DNA of 64,000 nt from Streptomyces jeddahensis (lineage in GTDB: Bacteria; Actinomycetota; Actinomycetes; Streptomycetales; Streptomycetaceae): positions 102,421-166,420 of the forward strand of contig NZ_LOHS01000200.1 in the NCBI RefSeq assembly GCF_001642995.1. The letters are read 5' to 3'. The translations under genes and the position numbers were made by a program. Shown in pieces: positions 16,592-23,483 of the stretch. Position 1 is the first letter of the stretch. The number at the start of each line of letters is the position of its first letter. The notes below the pieces were generated by a model. It ran no database searches. It was not told the DNA's origin and was given only the letters and a program-made list of their open reading frames with translations.

Positions 16592-17722
16592 TCACCGCGT
16601 GACGAACTGAGCCGTCCCGAGCGTCGAGAACCACTCCCGTACCTGCTTCTCGTCCTCCGTCGCCGCCAGCGAGAGCAGAAGCAGCAGACGGGCCTTCTGC
16701 GGGCTCAGATCCTCCGCGCCGATGACGCCGGTCGTCGCCGACGAGCCGTACACCGCGCCGGACCCCGTCCGCGTGGTCGACGCGAACAGCACGCCCTTCT
16801 TGACCGCTTCCGTGCGGGCCGCCGACATGGCGGGCGAGATGCCACCCGCCCCCGTGCCCGCGGTGACGATGCCGTCGGCGCCGGCGTTCGCGAAGGCGGT
16901 GACCGCCTCGCCGCCGGCGTCCTGGTACGAGTACGCGATCTCGACCTTCGGCAGCGGTCCGTCGGCTGCGGCTGCGATCCCATCCAGGTCGAAGGGTGTG
17001 TTCCAGCTGCTCTTGCCGCACTTCTGAACGCGTGCCGGGGCTCGGTGCAGACGGATGTTGTCCTGGTCGACGACGCCGAGTTCGCCGGTCGGGCCGCTGT
17101 CGAAGGTGTCCAGGCGGAGCGCGTTCGTCTTGCGGACCTCGCGGGCGGCCTGGATCTGGTCGTTGAGCATGACGACGGTGCCGTAGCAGGTGGTCTTGCG
17201 GCTCGCGGCGAGCTTGATCGCGTTGTAGAGGTTCGCCGGTGCGTCGGTGCCGATGACCGTCCACGGGCGCATCGAGCCGGTGAGGACCACCGGCTTGTCG
17301 CTACGCACGGTCAGGTCGAGCCAGTACGCGAACTCCTCCATCGTGTCGGTTCCGGTGGTGACCACCACCGCGTCGTTCTTCTTCAGCGCCGCGTCGACGG
17401 AGGCGGTCAGGCGGCGGTAGTCGGCGATCGTGTACGCGCTGGAGCCCTTGTTGCCGAACTGCTCGGTGGTGACGTCGGCGAGACCGTCGACCTCCGGCCG
17501 CAGTTCGTCGACCATCTTCGAGATGGCCAGCTGGCCGGAGCGGTAGTCCTGGAAGGACACCCGGTTGGTGCTGACTCCGGAGATGGTGCCGCCGGTTCCG
17601 ATGACGGCGACGTCGGGGACGTCCTTGCCGTCGCCGGGTTCGGCGCTCGCGCCGGTGACGGTCGCACCCACCGCGGCGGCGAGGGCGAGGAGCAGAGCAG
17701 TGGTCCGGTGGGCGATTCTCAA
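16592..17722 (-). CDS. Secreted L-asparaginase, type II
   Basis: The 376-residue protein has a cleavable signal peptide ending near TGASA-EPGDG (residues 24-31). Next comes the first catalytic segment GTGGTISG with Thr46 as the likely nucleophile, then the second segment VVVTTGTDTMEE containing the Thr-Asp pair that assists water attack. These two motifs and the length fit the type II enzymes that hydrolyse Asn to Asp outside the cytoplasm. The frame opens at a TTG (17720-17722) with GAAGGA a few bases upstream; the nearby ATG at 17730 is out of frame. The gene is monocistronic and reads toward the serine hydrolase. Confidence 0.92.
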   Translation of the reverse strand: MRIAHRTTALLLALAAAVGATVTGASAEPGDGKDVPDVAVIGTGGTISGVSTNRVSFQDYRSGQLAISKMVDELRPEVDGLADVTTEQFGNKGSSAYTIADYRRLTASVDAALKKNDAVVVTTGTDTMEEFAYWLDLTVRSDKPVVLTGSMRPWTVIGTDAPANLYNAIKLAASRKTTCYGTVVMLNDQIQAAREVRKTNALRLDTFDSGPTGELGVVDQDNIRLHRAPARVQKCGKSSWNTPFDLDGIAAAADGPLPKVEIAYSYQDAGGEAVTAFANAGADGIVTAGTGAGGISPAMSAARTEAVKKGVLFASTTRTGSGAVYGSSATTGVIGAEDLSPQKARLLLLLSLAATEDEKQVREWFSTLGTAQFVTR

Positions 17723-17839
17723 GGCGCCATCATCCTTCTTCCGTGAGCGACAACTCGCCCAGACGCTAGAAAGCGCTCTTTACCCGCCGATTACCTGCAC
17801 ATGTCAATGCGCGCAGACGTGAGGCGCAAGGGCCGCAGG

Positions 17840-18346
17840 TTACGACTGGATCGACCTCGCCGATGAACGGGGGCCGACCGGATGCACCTCACGCGGCGGT
17901 CGCCCGGGCAAGGGCCGGGGATCGACGGCTTGCTTCATCACGATCGTCGAGTTGAGGCCGCGGACTCCTGGCAGGTGGATGAGAACGGACTCGTAGAGGC
18001 GTTGGTACGACGGAAGGTCGGCGCTGACCACGCGGATCAGGTAGTCCGGTTCGCCGAACAGCCTCTGTGCCTCGATGACCTCAGGGATCTCGGCGAGTGC
18101 CGCGTCGAATTCGGTCACCGCGTCGGGCCGGCTGAGCGTGGCGAAGAGCAGGACCTCGAACCCGTATCCCAGGGCCGCGGCATCGATGACGGCACGGTAG
18201 CCGCGGATGATCCCGGCCGACTCCAGGTCACGGACGCGTCGCTGGCACCTGGAGACGCTGAGCTGGACCTTGTCGGCCAGATCGGTGAGTGTGATGCGCC
18301 CCTCGGACTGGAGGATGGCAACTATTTTGCGATCGGTGGAGTCCAC
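17840..18346 (-). CDS. Lrp/AsnC-family transcriptional regulator
   Basis: This 168-residue protein (from the GTG at 18346) has the Lrp helix-turn-helix DSTDRKIVAILQSEGRITLTDLADKVQLSVSRCQRRVRDLESAG at its N-terminus. A RAM/AsnC effector domain follows, including EAQRLFGEPDYLIRVVSADL and PGVRGLNSTIVMKQ. The frame is open 17 codons further upstream, but the shorter start gives the usual family length and places the operator repeats in the promoter. It is divergent from the C-S lyase gene, and inverted repeats in the shared promoter suggest it controls that gene in response to an amino acid. Confidence 0.9.
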   Translation of the reverse strand: MDSTDRKIVAILQSEGRITLTDLADKVQLSVSRCQRRVRDLESAGIIRGYRAVIDAAALGYGFEVLLFATLSRPDAVTEFDAALAEIPEVIEAQRLFGEPDYLIRVVSADLPSYQRLYESVLIHLPGVRGLNSTIVMKQAVDPRPLPGRPPREVHPVGPRSSARSIQS

Positions 18347-18348
18347 GA

Positions 18349-18402
18349 GCAAAATTCTAGTGCTGATGCGCCTCGGTCGAGCAAAGTGCACGAACATTTT
18401 GC
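18349..18402. promoter_or_regulatory. Lrp-type operator: long inverted repeat between divergent genes
   Basis: GCAAAATTCTAGTGC (18349-18363) and GCACGAACATTTTGC (18388-18402) form a 15-base inverted repeat with 12 matches, separated by 24 bases. A further half-site, GCAAAGTGC, starts at 18381. The arm centres are 39 bases apart, which suits wrapping around an Lrp octamer. The right arm covers the -35 position of the lyase gene. Confidence 0.6.
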
Positions 18403-18415
18403 CCGCTGCCCTGGC

Positions 18416-18421
18416 TAGCCT
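18416..18421 (+). promoter_or_regulatory. -10 element of a probable leaderless lyase transcript
   Basis: TAGCCT lies six bases upstream of the ATG at 18428 and there is no Shine-Dalgarno sequence, which suggests leaderless mRNA. The Lrp repeat arm at 18388-18402 lies where the -35 would be. Confidence 0.4.
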
Positions 18422-18427
18422 TTAGCC

Positions 18428-19675
18428 ATGGCAGCTGAAACCACACCCCGTGACCAGCCACGACATGGCTCCGCGGCGGCAACCGCGGGATCGGGCTTCG
18501 ACACCGTCGTGGACCGTAAGAACTCCAACTCCATGAAGTGGGCCTACGCCCATCAGCTCCTCGCGGCCGACGAGGCCGCGGCGGACCCGCTGCCGATGTG
18601 GGTTGCCGACACCGACTTCAAGGCTCCCCAGGCCGTGATCGACGCGCTCCACCAGGCCGTGGACCACGGCGTCTTCGGGTACCCCGGCGGCGCGACCGAC
18701 AGCTACCTCGACGCCGTGACCGGCTGGCAGGCCAAGCGGTTCGGCTGGGAGGTGCCGCGGGAGTGGGTGCTGCAGACCGCGGGCATCATCACCACCCTCA
18801 AGACCGCGGTGCAGGCGTTCTCCGCGCCGGGCGACTCGGTCCTGATCCAGCCGCCGGTGTACGCCCACTTCCACAACGACGTCCTGCTCAACGGCCGCCA
18901 CCTCGCGTTGGCCCCACTGGAGCGGACCGACGACGGCTACCGGTTCAACGCCCGGACGTTCGAGGCCGCCATACGCCCGGACACCAAGCTGTTCATCCTG
19001 AGCCACCCCCACAACCCCACCGGGAACGTCTGGACCGAGGACGAACTGAGGACCATGGGCGAGATCTGCGCGCGGCACGGCGTCCTGGTCATCTCCGACG
19101 AGGTCCACCAGGATCTGATCATCAACCCGGCCAGGAAGCACATCCCGTTCGCCTCGCTCGGCCGGGAATTCGCACGGAACAGCATCACCTGCACCGCCCC
19201 GAGCAAGACGTTCAACCTCCCGGGTCTGCAGAGCGCCAACGTCTTCGTCCCTGACCCGAGGCAGCGCGAGGAACTGGCCCGCCAGTACGAGCGCAACGTC
19301 TTCCCGCTGGTCAACGTGCTAGGCATGGTCGCCGCCGAAGCCGCCTACACGCACGGCGAGCCCTGGCTGGAGGAGCTCCTCACCTACCTGCGCGGCAACC
19401 ACAGCCACTTCGCACAGGCGGTCAACACCGCCACCAAGCAGGTGCGGGTGCTGCCGGCCGACTCCCTCTACCTGGCATGGATGGACTGCCGTGGCCTCGG
19501 GATGGACGCCGAGTCCCTGGACACGTTCATGCTCACCAAGGCACGCCTGTGGCTGGACAAGGGACAGAAGTTCGGGATCGAAGGCCACGGCTACATGCGG
19601 GTGAACCTGGGCTGCCCCCGCTCCACGGTCGACGAAGCCGTACGACGGCTGATCACGGCCGTCGAGGGTCTGTGA
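18428..19675 (+). CDS. PLP-dependent C-S beta-lyase, MalY/PatB family
   Basis: This 415-residue fold-type I PLP enzyme has the MalY/PatB signatures. It begins with FDTVVDRKNSNSMKWAY and MWVADTDFKAP. The mid-domain has SHPHNPTGNVWTEDEL, the PLP-contacting Asp is in VISDEVHQDL, and the Schiff-base Lys is in TAPSKTFNLPGLQSANVF. These enzymes cleave cystathionine or cysteine-like substrates to thiol, pyruvate and ammonia; some also act as aminotransferases. The divergent Lrp regulator suggests control by an amino acid. The substrate is not determined by sequence. The first 25 residues are variable. Confidence 0.9.
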   Translation: MAAETTPRDQPRHGSAAATAGSGFDTVVDRKNSNSMKWAYAHQLLAADEAAADPLPMWVADTDFKAPQAVIDALHQAVDHGVFGYPGGATDSYLDAVTGWQAKRFGWEVPREWVLQTAGIITTLKTAVQAFSAPGDSVLIQPPVYAHFHNDVLLNGRHLALAPLERTDDGYRFNARTFEAAIRPDTKLFILSHPHNPTGNVWTEDELRTMGEICARHGVLVISDEVHQDLIINPARKHIPFASLGREFARNSITCTAPSKTFNLPGLQSANVFVPDPRQREELARQYERNVFPLVNVLGMVAAEAAYTHGEPWLEELLTYLRGNHSHFAQAVNTATKQVRVLPADSLYLAWMDCRGLGMDAESLDTFMLTKARLWLDKGQKFGIEGHGYMRVNLGCPRSTVDEAVRRLITAVEGL

Positions 19676-19773
19676 ACCCAGGAGGCCACAGGCGGGCGTT
19701 CTGCGTGTGTCCCGTGCGAAGGCCGCCGTCGGCAGGGCCACGCGCCCGCGGGCCGTACGTGCCGGCACCAGGG

Positions 19774-20568
19774 TCAGCGACCTGGGCTGAGCGGGTGGCT
19801 GAAGCCCTGGGCGGAGATGAGCGTGGCCGCTTCCGCGAGGTCGGTGGCGAACCGTTCCACGGCCTCGTACGGGAAGCGCTGGCTGGGCCCGCTGAGGGAG
19901 AGCGAGGCGACGACCGCGCCCGAGCGGCCGGTGACCGGCACGGCGACCGCGGTCAGGCCCTCGTCCCACTCGCTGCTGCTGACGGCGTAACCGCGCTGTG
20001 CCGCCTCCTGCGACCAGGCGCGCAACTGGTCCGCGTACGTCTCGCCGTGCGGGGAGGCCGTGGCGACCCGGCGCAGCAGGGTCTCGGAGGCGTCGCGCAG
20101 CAGGATCTTGGAGGAGGCGCCGGCCCACAGGGGCTGTTCGTCGCCGACATCGACGACGTGGCGTAGCGGATGCGGGCTCTCCTCGTGGGCGACGCAGACG
20201 CGGCTCACGTCGCGGGCGATGAAGATGTTGACCGTCTCGCCCAGCCGGTCGGCGAGGTCACGCATGACCTTGCGGGTCTCGCGCGGCACCTCCCACTGAC
20301 TGCGGGCCAGGTAGGCCCAGCGCCACAGGCCTGGCCCGGCGGTGTAGCCGGCCGGGTGCGACCACAGCAGGCCGCTGTCCTCCAGGGTCTGGACCAGGCG
20401 CAGGGCGGTGGTCTTGGCCAGTCCGGTGGCGTCGGTGATCTCGCGCAGGGTGATGACCGGACGGTCCTCGCTCAGCAGGCCGAGGATGTCCAGGGCGCGC
20501 CGCACGCTCCGGACGCCCGTCCCGTTGTGCTCTCTGACCGTCTCGCCCTGTGCGTCCCTGTCGTCCAC
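19774..20568 (-). CDS. IclR-family regulator of the quinate/shikimate-type operon
   Basis: This 264-residue protein has an N-terminal winged helix (SVRRALDILGLLSEDRPVITLREITDATGLAKTTALRLVQTL) and a C-terminal IclR effector domain (GETVNIFIARDVSRVCVAHEE, then GAVVASLSLSGPSQRF). I chose the GTG at 20568 because GGGGAGGG lies seven bases upstream. The frame could extend to a GTG at 20631, which lacks such a site. It is divergent from the MHS transporter operon. Three similar 16-base sites in the two promoters (20643, 20746, 22465) are candidate operators. IclR proteins often control aromatic-acid catabolism. Confidence 0.9.
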   Translation of the reverse strand: MDDRDAQGETVREHNGTGVRSVRRALDILGLLSEDRPVITLREITDATGLAKTTALRLVQTLEDSGLLWSHPAGYTAGPGLWRWAYLARSQWEVPRETRKVMRDLADRLGETVNIFIARDVSRVCVAHEESPHPLRHVVDVGDEQPLWAGASSKILLRDASETLLRRVATASPHGETYADQLRAWSQEAAQRGYAVSSSEWDEGLTAVAVPVTGRSGAVVASLSLSGPSQRFPYEAVERFATDLAEAATLISAQGFSHPLSPGR

Positions 20569-20642
20569 GCGAATCCCTCCCCGTACCGGTCGTCTCTGCG
20601 CGGCACCTGCCGTGTCCGTCACCGCGCTCACACGTGACGTTA

Positions 20643-20658
20643 GTCCACCAGGCGGACC
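20643..20658. promoter_or_regulatory. Candidate IclR operator 1
   Basis: GTCCACCAGGCGGACC fits the pattern RTCC-N6-CGGACC shared with sites at 20746 and 22465. It lies 75 bases upstream of the IclR start, in a position suited to autoregulation. Confidence 0.5.
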
Positions 20659-20696
20659 ACGGGAACCGTAAAGCCTAAGAAATCTTGGCGTAACCC

Positions 20697-20725
20697 TTGA
20701 TGGCGGAAATCTCGCCCCTTATGTT
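20697..20725 (+). promoter_or_regulatory. Candidate promoter of the MHS transporter operon
   Basis: TTGATG (20697-20702), a 17-base spacer and TATGTT (20720-20725) make a good housekeeping-type promoter. Operator 2 begins 20 bases after the -10, so a bound regulator would block elongation or promoter clearance. Confidence 0.45.
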
Positions 20726-20745
20726 TCCGCTACTTGGTTCGAACG

Positions 20746-20761
20746 GTCCACTCAACGGACC
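20746..20761. promoter_or_regulatory. Candidate IclR operator 2
   Basis: GTCCACTCAACGGACC shares 12 of 16 bases with operator 1, differing only in the four central positions. It lies just downstream of the predicted transcription start of the transporter gene. Confidence 0.5.
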
Positions 20762-20962
20762 TTGTCCTGAGGGTCGCCGCCCGCACGCTGTGGCGATGGC
20801 CCGGTTTGCCGGTGACGGCCGCTCCACACCCGCCGAGCGTCCGCCGTCGCCCAGGCATCTGTCCCCACCGTAGCCATCCGTGTCCCGACCCAGGCGTGCC
20901 GCGCACCGCTCGCGCGGCACGCCCGGGCCACGGGAGCCGCAGCATCCAAGGGAGTATGTGAG

Positions 20963-22333
20963 ATGAGCAGTGCGCAGCAGCCGGTCGCGGCCGGCGGTGC
21001 CGGAGCCTCCGGCGTCGCGCGGAGAGCAGCGATCGCGAGCTTCATGGGAGCCGTGGTCGACTGGTACGACTTCTTCCTCTACGGCATCGTCGCCGGCCTC
21101 CTCTTCGGCGACCTGTTCTTCCCGGACGCCTCTCCGGCCGTCGGCACGCTGGCGGCCTGGGCCACCTTCGGTGTCGGCTTCCTGTTCCGTCCGCTCGGCG
21201 GCATCGTCTTCGGCCACTTCGGCGACCGGCTCGGCCGCAAGCGGATGCTCGTCCTCACCATGCTGATCATGGGTGTGGCCAGCACGCTGATCGGCGTGCT
21301 GCCCACCTACGCCCAGGCCGGGATCTGGGCCCCCGTGCTGCTCGTGATCCTGCGCGCCGCGCAGGGCTTCGCCGTCGGCGGTGAGTGGGGCGGCGCCGCC
21401 CTCATGGCGGTGGAGAACGCTCCCGCCAAGTGGCGCTCCCTCTACAGCAGCGGCGTCCAGGTCGGCGCCTCGGTCGGTTTGCTGCTGGCCACCCTCATCA
21501 CCAAGGTCATGTCGGGCACCACATCTGACGCGGCCTTCCGCTCCTGGGGCTGGCGCGTTCCGTTCCTGGTCAGCGCGGCCCTGGTGATCGTCGGTCTGAT
21601 CATCCGGGCCAAGGTCGAGGAGTCCGAGGTCTTCACCAAGAAGGTCGCCGCGATGAGCGAGGAGGCCAGGCCGCGGGTGCCGCTGATGGCCGCCGTGAAG
21701 TCCAACCCCAAGGGCTTCTTCGCCATCATCGGACTGCGTTTCGTTGAGCTGTTCACCTTCTACGGCGTGACGACCTTCGGCCTCGCCTACGGCACCGAGG
21801 AACTCGGCCTGAACCGCGACAGCCTGCTCAACGTCAACCTGGCCGTCGGCGGTCTCGCCGTCCTCACCATCCCGGCCTTCGCCTATCTCGCCGACCGCTT
21901 CGGCCGCCGCAAGATCTACTGCTGGGGCGCCCTGGTCGGCGTCGCGAGCGCGGTGCCGTACTTCTGGGCCATGGAGTCCGGCTCGCTGGTCCTGATCATC
22001 GCCTGTGCCGTACTGCTGGTGAACATCGCCCACGACATGGCGGTCTCCGTCCAGCAGTCCCTGTTCACCGACATGTTCGGCCCCGAATACCGCTACAGCG
22101 GCGCCGGCGTCGGATACCAGCTCGCCAGCGCCGTCGGCGGCGGCTTCACCCCGTTCATCGCGAGCTCTCTGGTGATCTGGGCGGACGGCGGCTGGACCCT
22201 GGTCGCGGCCTACATCGCCCTCGGCTGCGCCGTCTCCTTCCTCGTCGCGCTGCGCATGCGGGGCGACGACGCGGCGGCCGGGGCGCCAGGGGCCGTACGG
22301 CAGCCCACCGCGGCGGCGGATGCGACCGCCTGA
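20963..22333 (+). CDS. MHS-family metabolite:proton symporter, probably quinate/shikimate uptake
   Basis: This 456-residue major-facilitator protein has twelve predicted membrane segments and the MHS-subfamily features. An N-terminal helix VVDWYDFFLYG is followed by LFRPLGGIVFGHFGDRLGRKR in loop 2-3 and RAAQGFAVGGEWGGAA in helix 4-5. ShiA, PcaT-like and osmolyte symporters belong to this subfamily. A polyol-type dehydrogenase and a 3-dehydroshikimate dehydratase follow, so the best guess is uptake of shikimate or quinate. Two candidate IclR sites lie upstream and a hairpin terminator follows at 22368. Confidence 0.88.
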   Translation: MSSAQQPVAAGGAGASGVARRAAIASFMGAVVDWYDFFLYGIVAGLLFGDLFFPDASPAVGTLAAWATFGVGFLFRPLGGIVFGHFGDRLGRKRMLVLTMLIMGVASTLIGVLPTYAQAGIWAPVLLVILRAAQGFAVGGEWGGAALMAVENAPAKWRSLYSSGVQVGASVGLLLATLITKVMSGTTSDAAFRSWGWRVPFLVSAALVIVGLIIRAKVEESEVFTKKVAAMSEEARPRVPLMAAVKSNPKGFFAIIGLRFVELFTFYGVTTFGLAYGTEELGLNRDSLLNVNLAVGGLAVLTIPAFAYLADRFGRRKIYCWGALVGVASAVPYFWAMESGSLVLIIACAVLLVNIAHDMAVSVQQSLFTDMFGPEYRYSGAGVGYQLASAVGGGFTPFIASSLVIWADGGWTLVAAYIALGCAVSFLVALRMRGDDAAAGAPGAVRQPTAAADATA

Positions 22334-22367
22334 CCGAGTCGTCCCGCTCGGATCGGGGAGCTTTTCG

Positions 22368-22392
22368 GGGGTCCCGGCCATGCCGGGGCCCC
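22368..22392 (+). terminator. Hairpin terminator after the MHS gene
   Basis: GGGGTCCCGGC and GCCGGGGCCCC pair over eleven bases (one wobble) around a three-base loop CAT. The downstream dehydrogenase has its own promoter, consistent with a transcript end here. Confidence 0.6.
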
Positions 22393-22414
22393 TTGCCCTG
22401 TCGGGCCCTCGGCC

Positions 22415-22443
22415 TTGTTGAGGGTCCATCCACGCCCTATTCT
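22415..22443 (+). promoter_or_regulatory. Candidate promoter of the dehydrogenase-dehydratase operon
   Basis: TTGTTG (22415-22420), a 17-base spacer and TATTCT (22438-22443) form a promoter of the same layout as that of the transporter gene. A candidate IclR site begins 21 bases after the -10. Confidence 0.4.
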
Positions 22444-22464
22444 GACCGCAGAATGGATCGAATG

Positions 22465-22485
22465 ATCCGTCTAGCGGACCGCTAG
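22465..22485. promoter_or_regulatory. Candidate IclR operator 3 overlapping a 15-bp palindrome
   Basis: ATCCGTCTAGCGGACC (22465-22480) fits RTCC-N6-CGGACC. It overlaps the perfect palindrome CTAGCGG-A-CCGCTAG (22471-22485), which also contains the AGGAG ribosome-binding site region of the next gene. A second small inverted repeat, GGATC-N4-GATCC, lies at 22455-22468. Confidence 0.5.
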
Positions 22486-22493
22486 GAGTTCTG

Positions 22494-23483
22494 GTGAAAG
22501 CAGCTGTCCTCACGGGGCCGAACAGGATCGAGACCGTCGACGAGTGGCCGGAGCCCGTCTGCGGCCCCCACGACGTCATCGTGGAGATGGACGGCGTGGG
22601 TCTGTGCGGTACCGACCTCGCCGTCTTCCACGGCACGCGTCGGCCGCCGACGACGCCGTGGGTCATGGGTCACGAGGGCTTCGGACGGATCGCCGCCGTG
22701 GGCAGCGACGTGCCGGACCGTCAGGTGGGCCAGAGCGTGGTCATCGAACCCAACTACGCCTGCCTGAAATGCGCTGACTGCCTCACCGGCCTGACCTCGG
22801 CCTGCCCGCACCGGACCATCGTCGGCCTGAACGCCCCGGGCGTTCTCGCCGAACGCACCGCCCTCCCCGCGCACTTCGCGCACCCCGTCCCCGACGGCCT
22901 CACCGGCGCCGACCTCGCCAGCACCGAGCCCTACACCGTGGCCCGGGCCGCCGTACGGCGCAGCGGCGTCACGGCCGCGGACCGCTGTCTGGTCGTCGGC
23001 GCCGGGGCCCAAGGACTGCTGGTGTGCCTGATCCTGGCCCGCCTCGGCATCGAACCCGTCGTCACCGAACCACATCCGCAACGGCTCGCCCGGGCCGCGC
23101 GGTTGGGCGCAACCCCCGACGACGGCCGCACCGGGTTCACGTACGTCTTCGAGACCTCGGGCCATGCCCCGGCCCTGCGCCCGGCCGTGGACCGCGCCGC
23201 CCCCGGCGCCACCGTGGTCCTGATCGGCCTCAACTCCCACCAACTGCCGTTCACCACCGACGACGTGGTCCGCCGCCAGCTGGTGATCCGCGGGTCGATG
23301 ATCTACGACCACCCCGGCGACTTCACCACCGCGATCGCCGAGCTGCCCGAGGCCCGGCCGGGAGCCGTCATCGAGTCCTGCTTCCCGCTGGAGCAGGCCC
23401 AGCAGGCGTTCGCCGGTGCCGCCGCACGTGCCGGAAAGAGCTGGATCAGCATCCGGGACTCCGACGGGAGCGGGCATGCGTAA
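22494..23483 (+). CDS. Zinc-dependent medium-chain dehydrogenase, possible quinate/shikimate dehydrogenase
   Basis: This 329-residue MDR-family protein has catalytic zinc ligands in GLCGTD and MGHEGFG, a structural zinc lobe with four cysteines (CLKCADC and, eight residues on, CP), and the nucleotide-binding loop VVGAGAQGLL. The GTG start has AGGAG about eight bases upstream. The dehydratase ATG overlaps its end by eight bases. Oxidation of a cyclic polyol would feed the dehydratase downstream, so a role in oxidising quinate or shikimate to the dehydro form is inferred. The known quinate dehydrogenases are mostly short-chain or PQQ enzymes, so other substrates such as sugar alcohols remain possible. 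Confidence 0.8.
   Translation: MKAAVLTGPNRIETVDEWPEPVCGPHDVIVEMDGVGLCGTDLAVFHGTRRPPTTPWVMGHEGFGRIAAVGSDVPDRQVGQSVVIEPNYACLKCADCLTGLTSACPHRTIVGLNAPGVLAERTALPAHFAHPVPDGLTGADLASTEPYTVARAAVRRSGVTAADRCLVVGAGAQGLLVCLILARLGIEPVVTEPHPQRLARAARLGATPDDGRTGFTYVFETSGHAPALRPAVDRAAPGATVVLIGLNSHQLPFTTDDVVRRQLVIRGSMIYDHPGDFTTAIAELPEARPGAVIESCFPLEQAQQAFAGAAARAGKSWISIRDSDGSGHA

Larger units (their letters stand above)
20569..20962. other. Intergenic regulatory region between IclR and MHS genes
   Basis: This gap of nearly 400 bases contains no gene. It holds two candidate IclR sites (20643-20658 and 20746-20761) and a promoter toward the transporter (20697-20725). The 200 bases after 20762 show nothing recognisable apart from GGGAG-type ribosome-binding sequence before the ATG at 20963. 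Confidence 0.6.
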
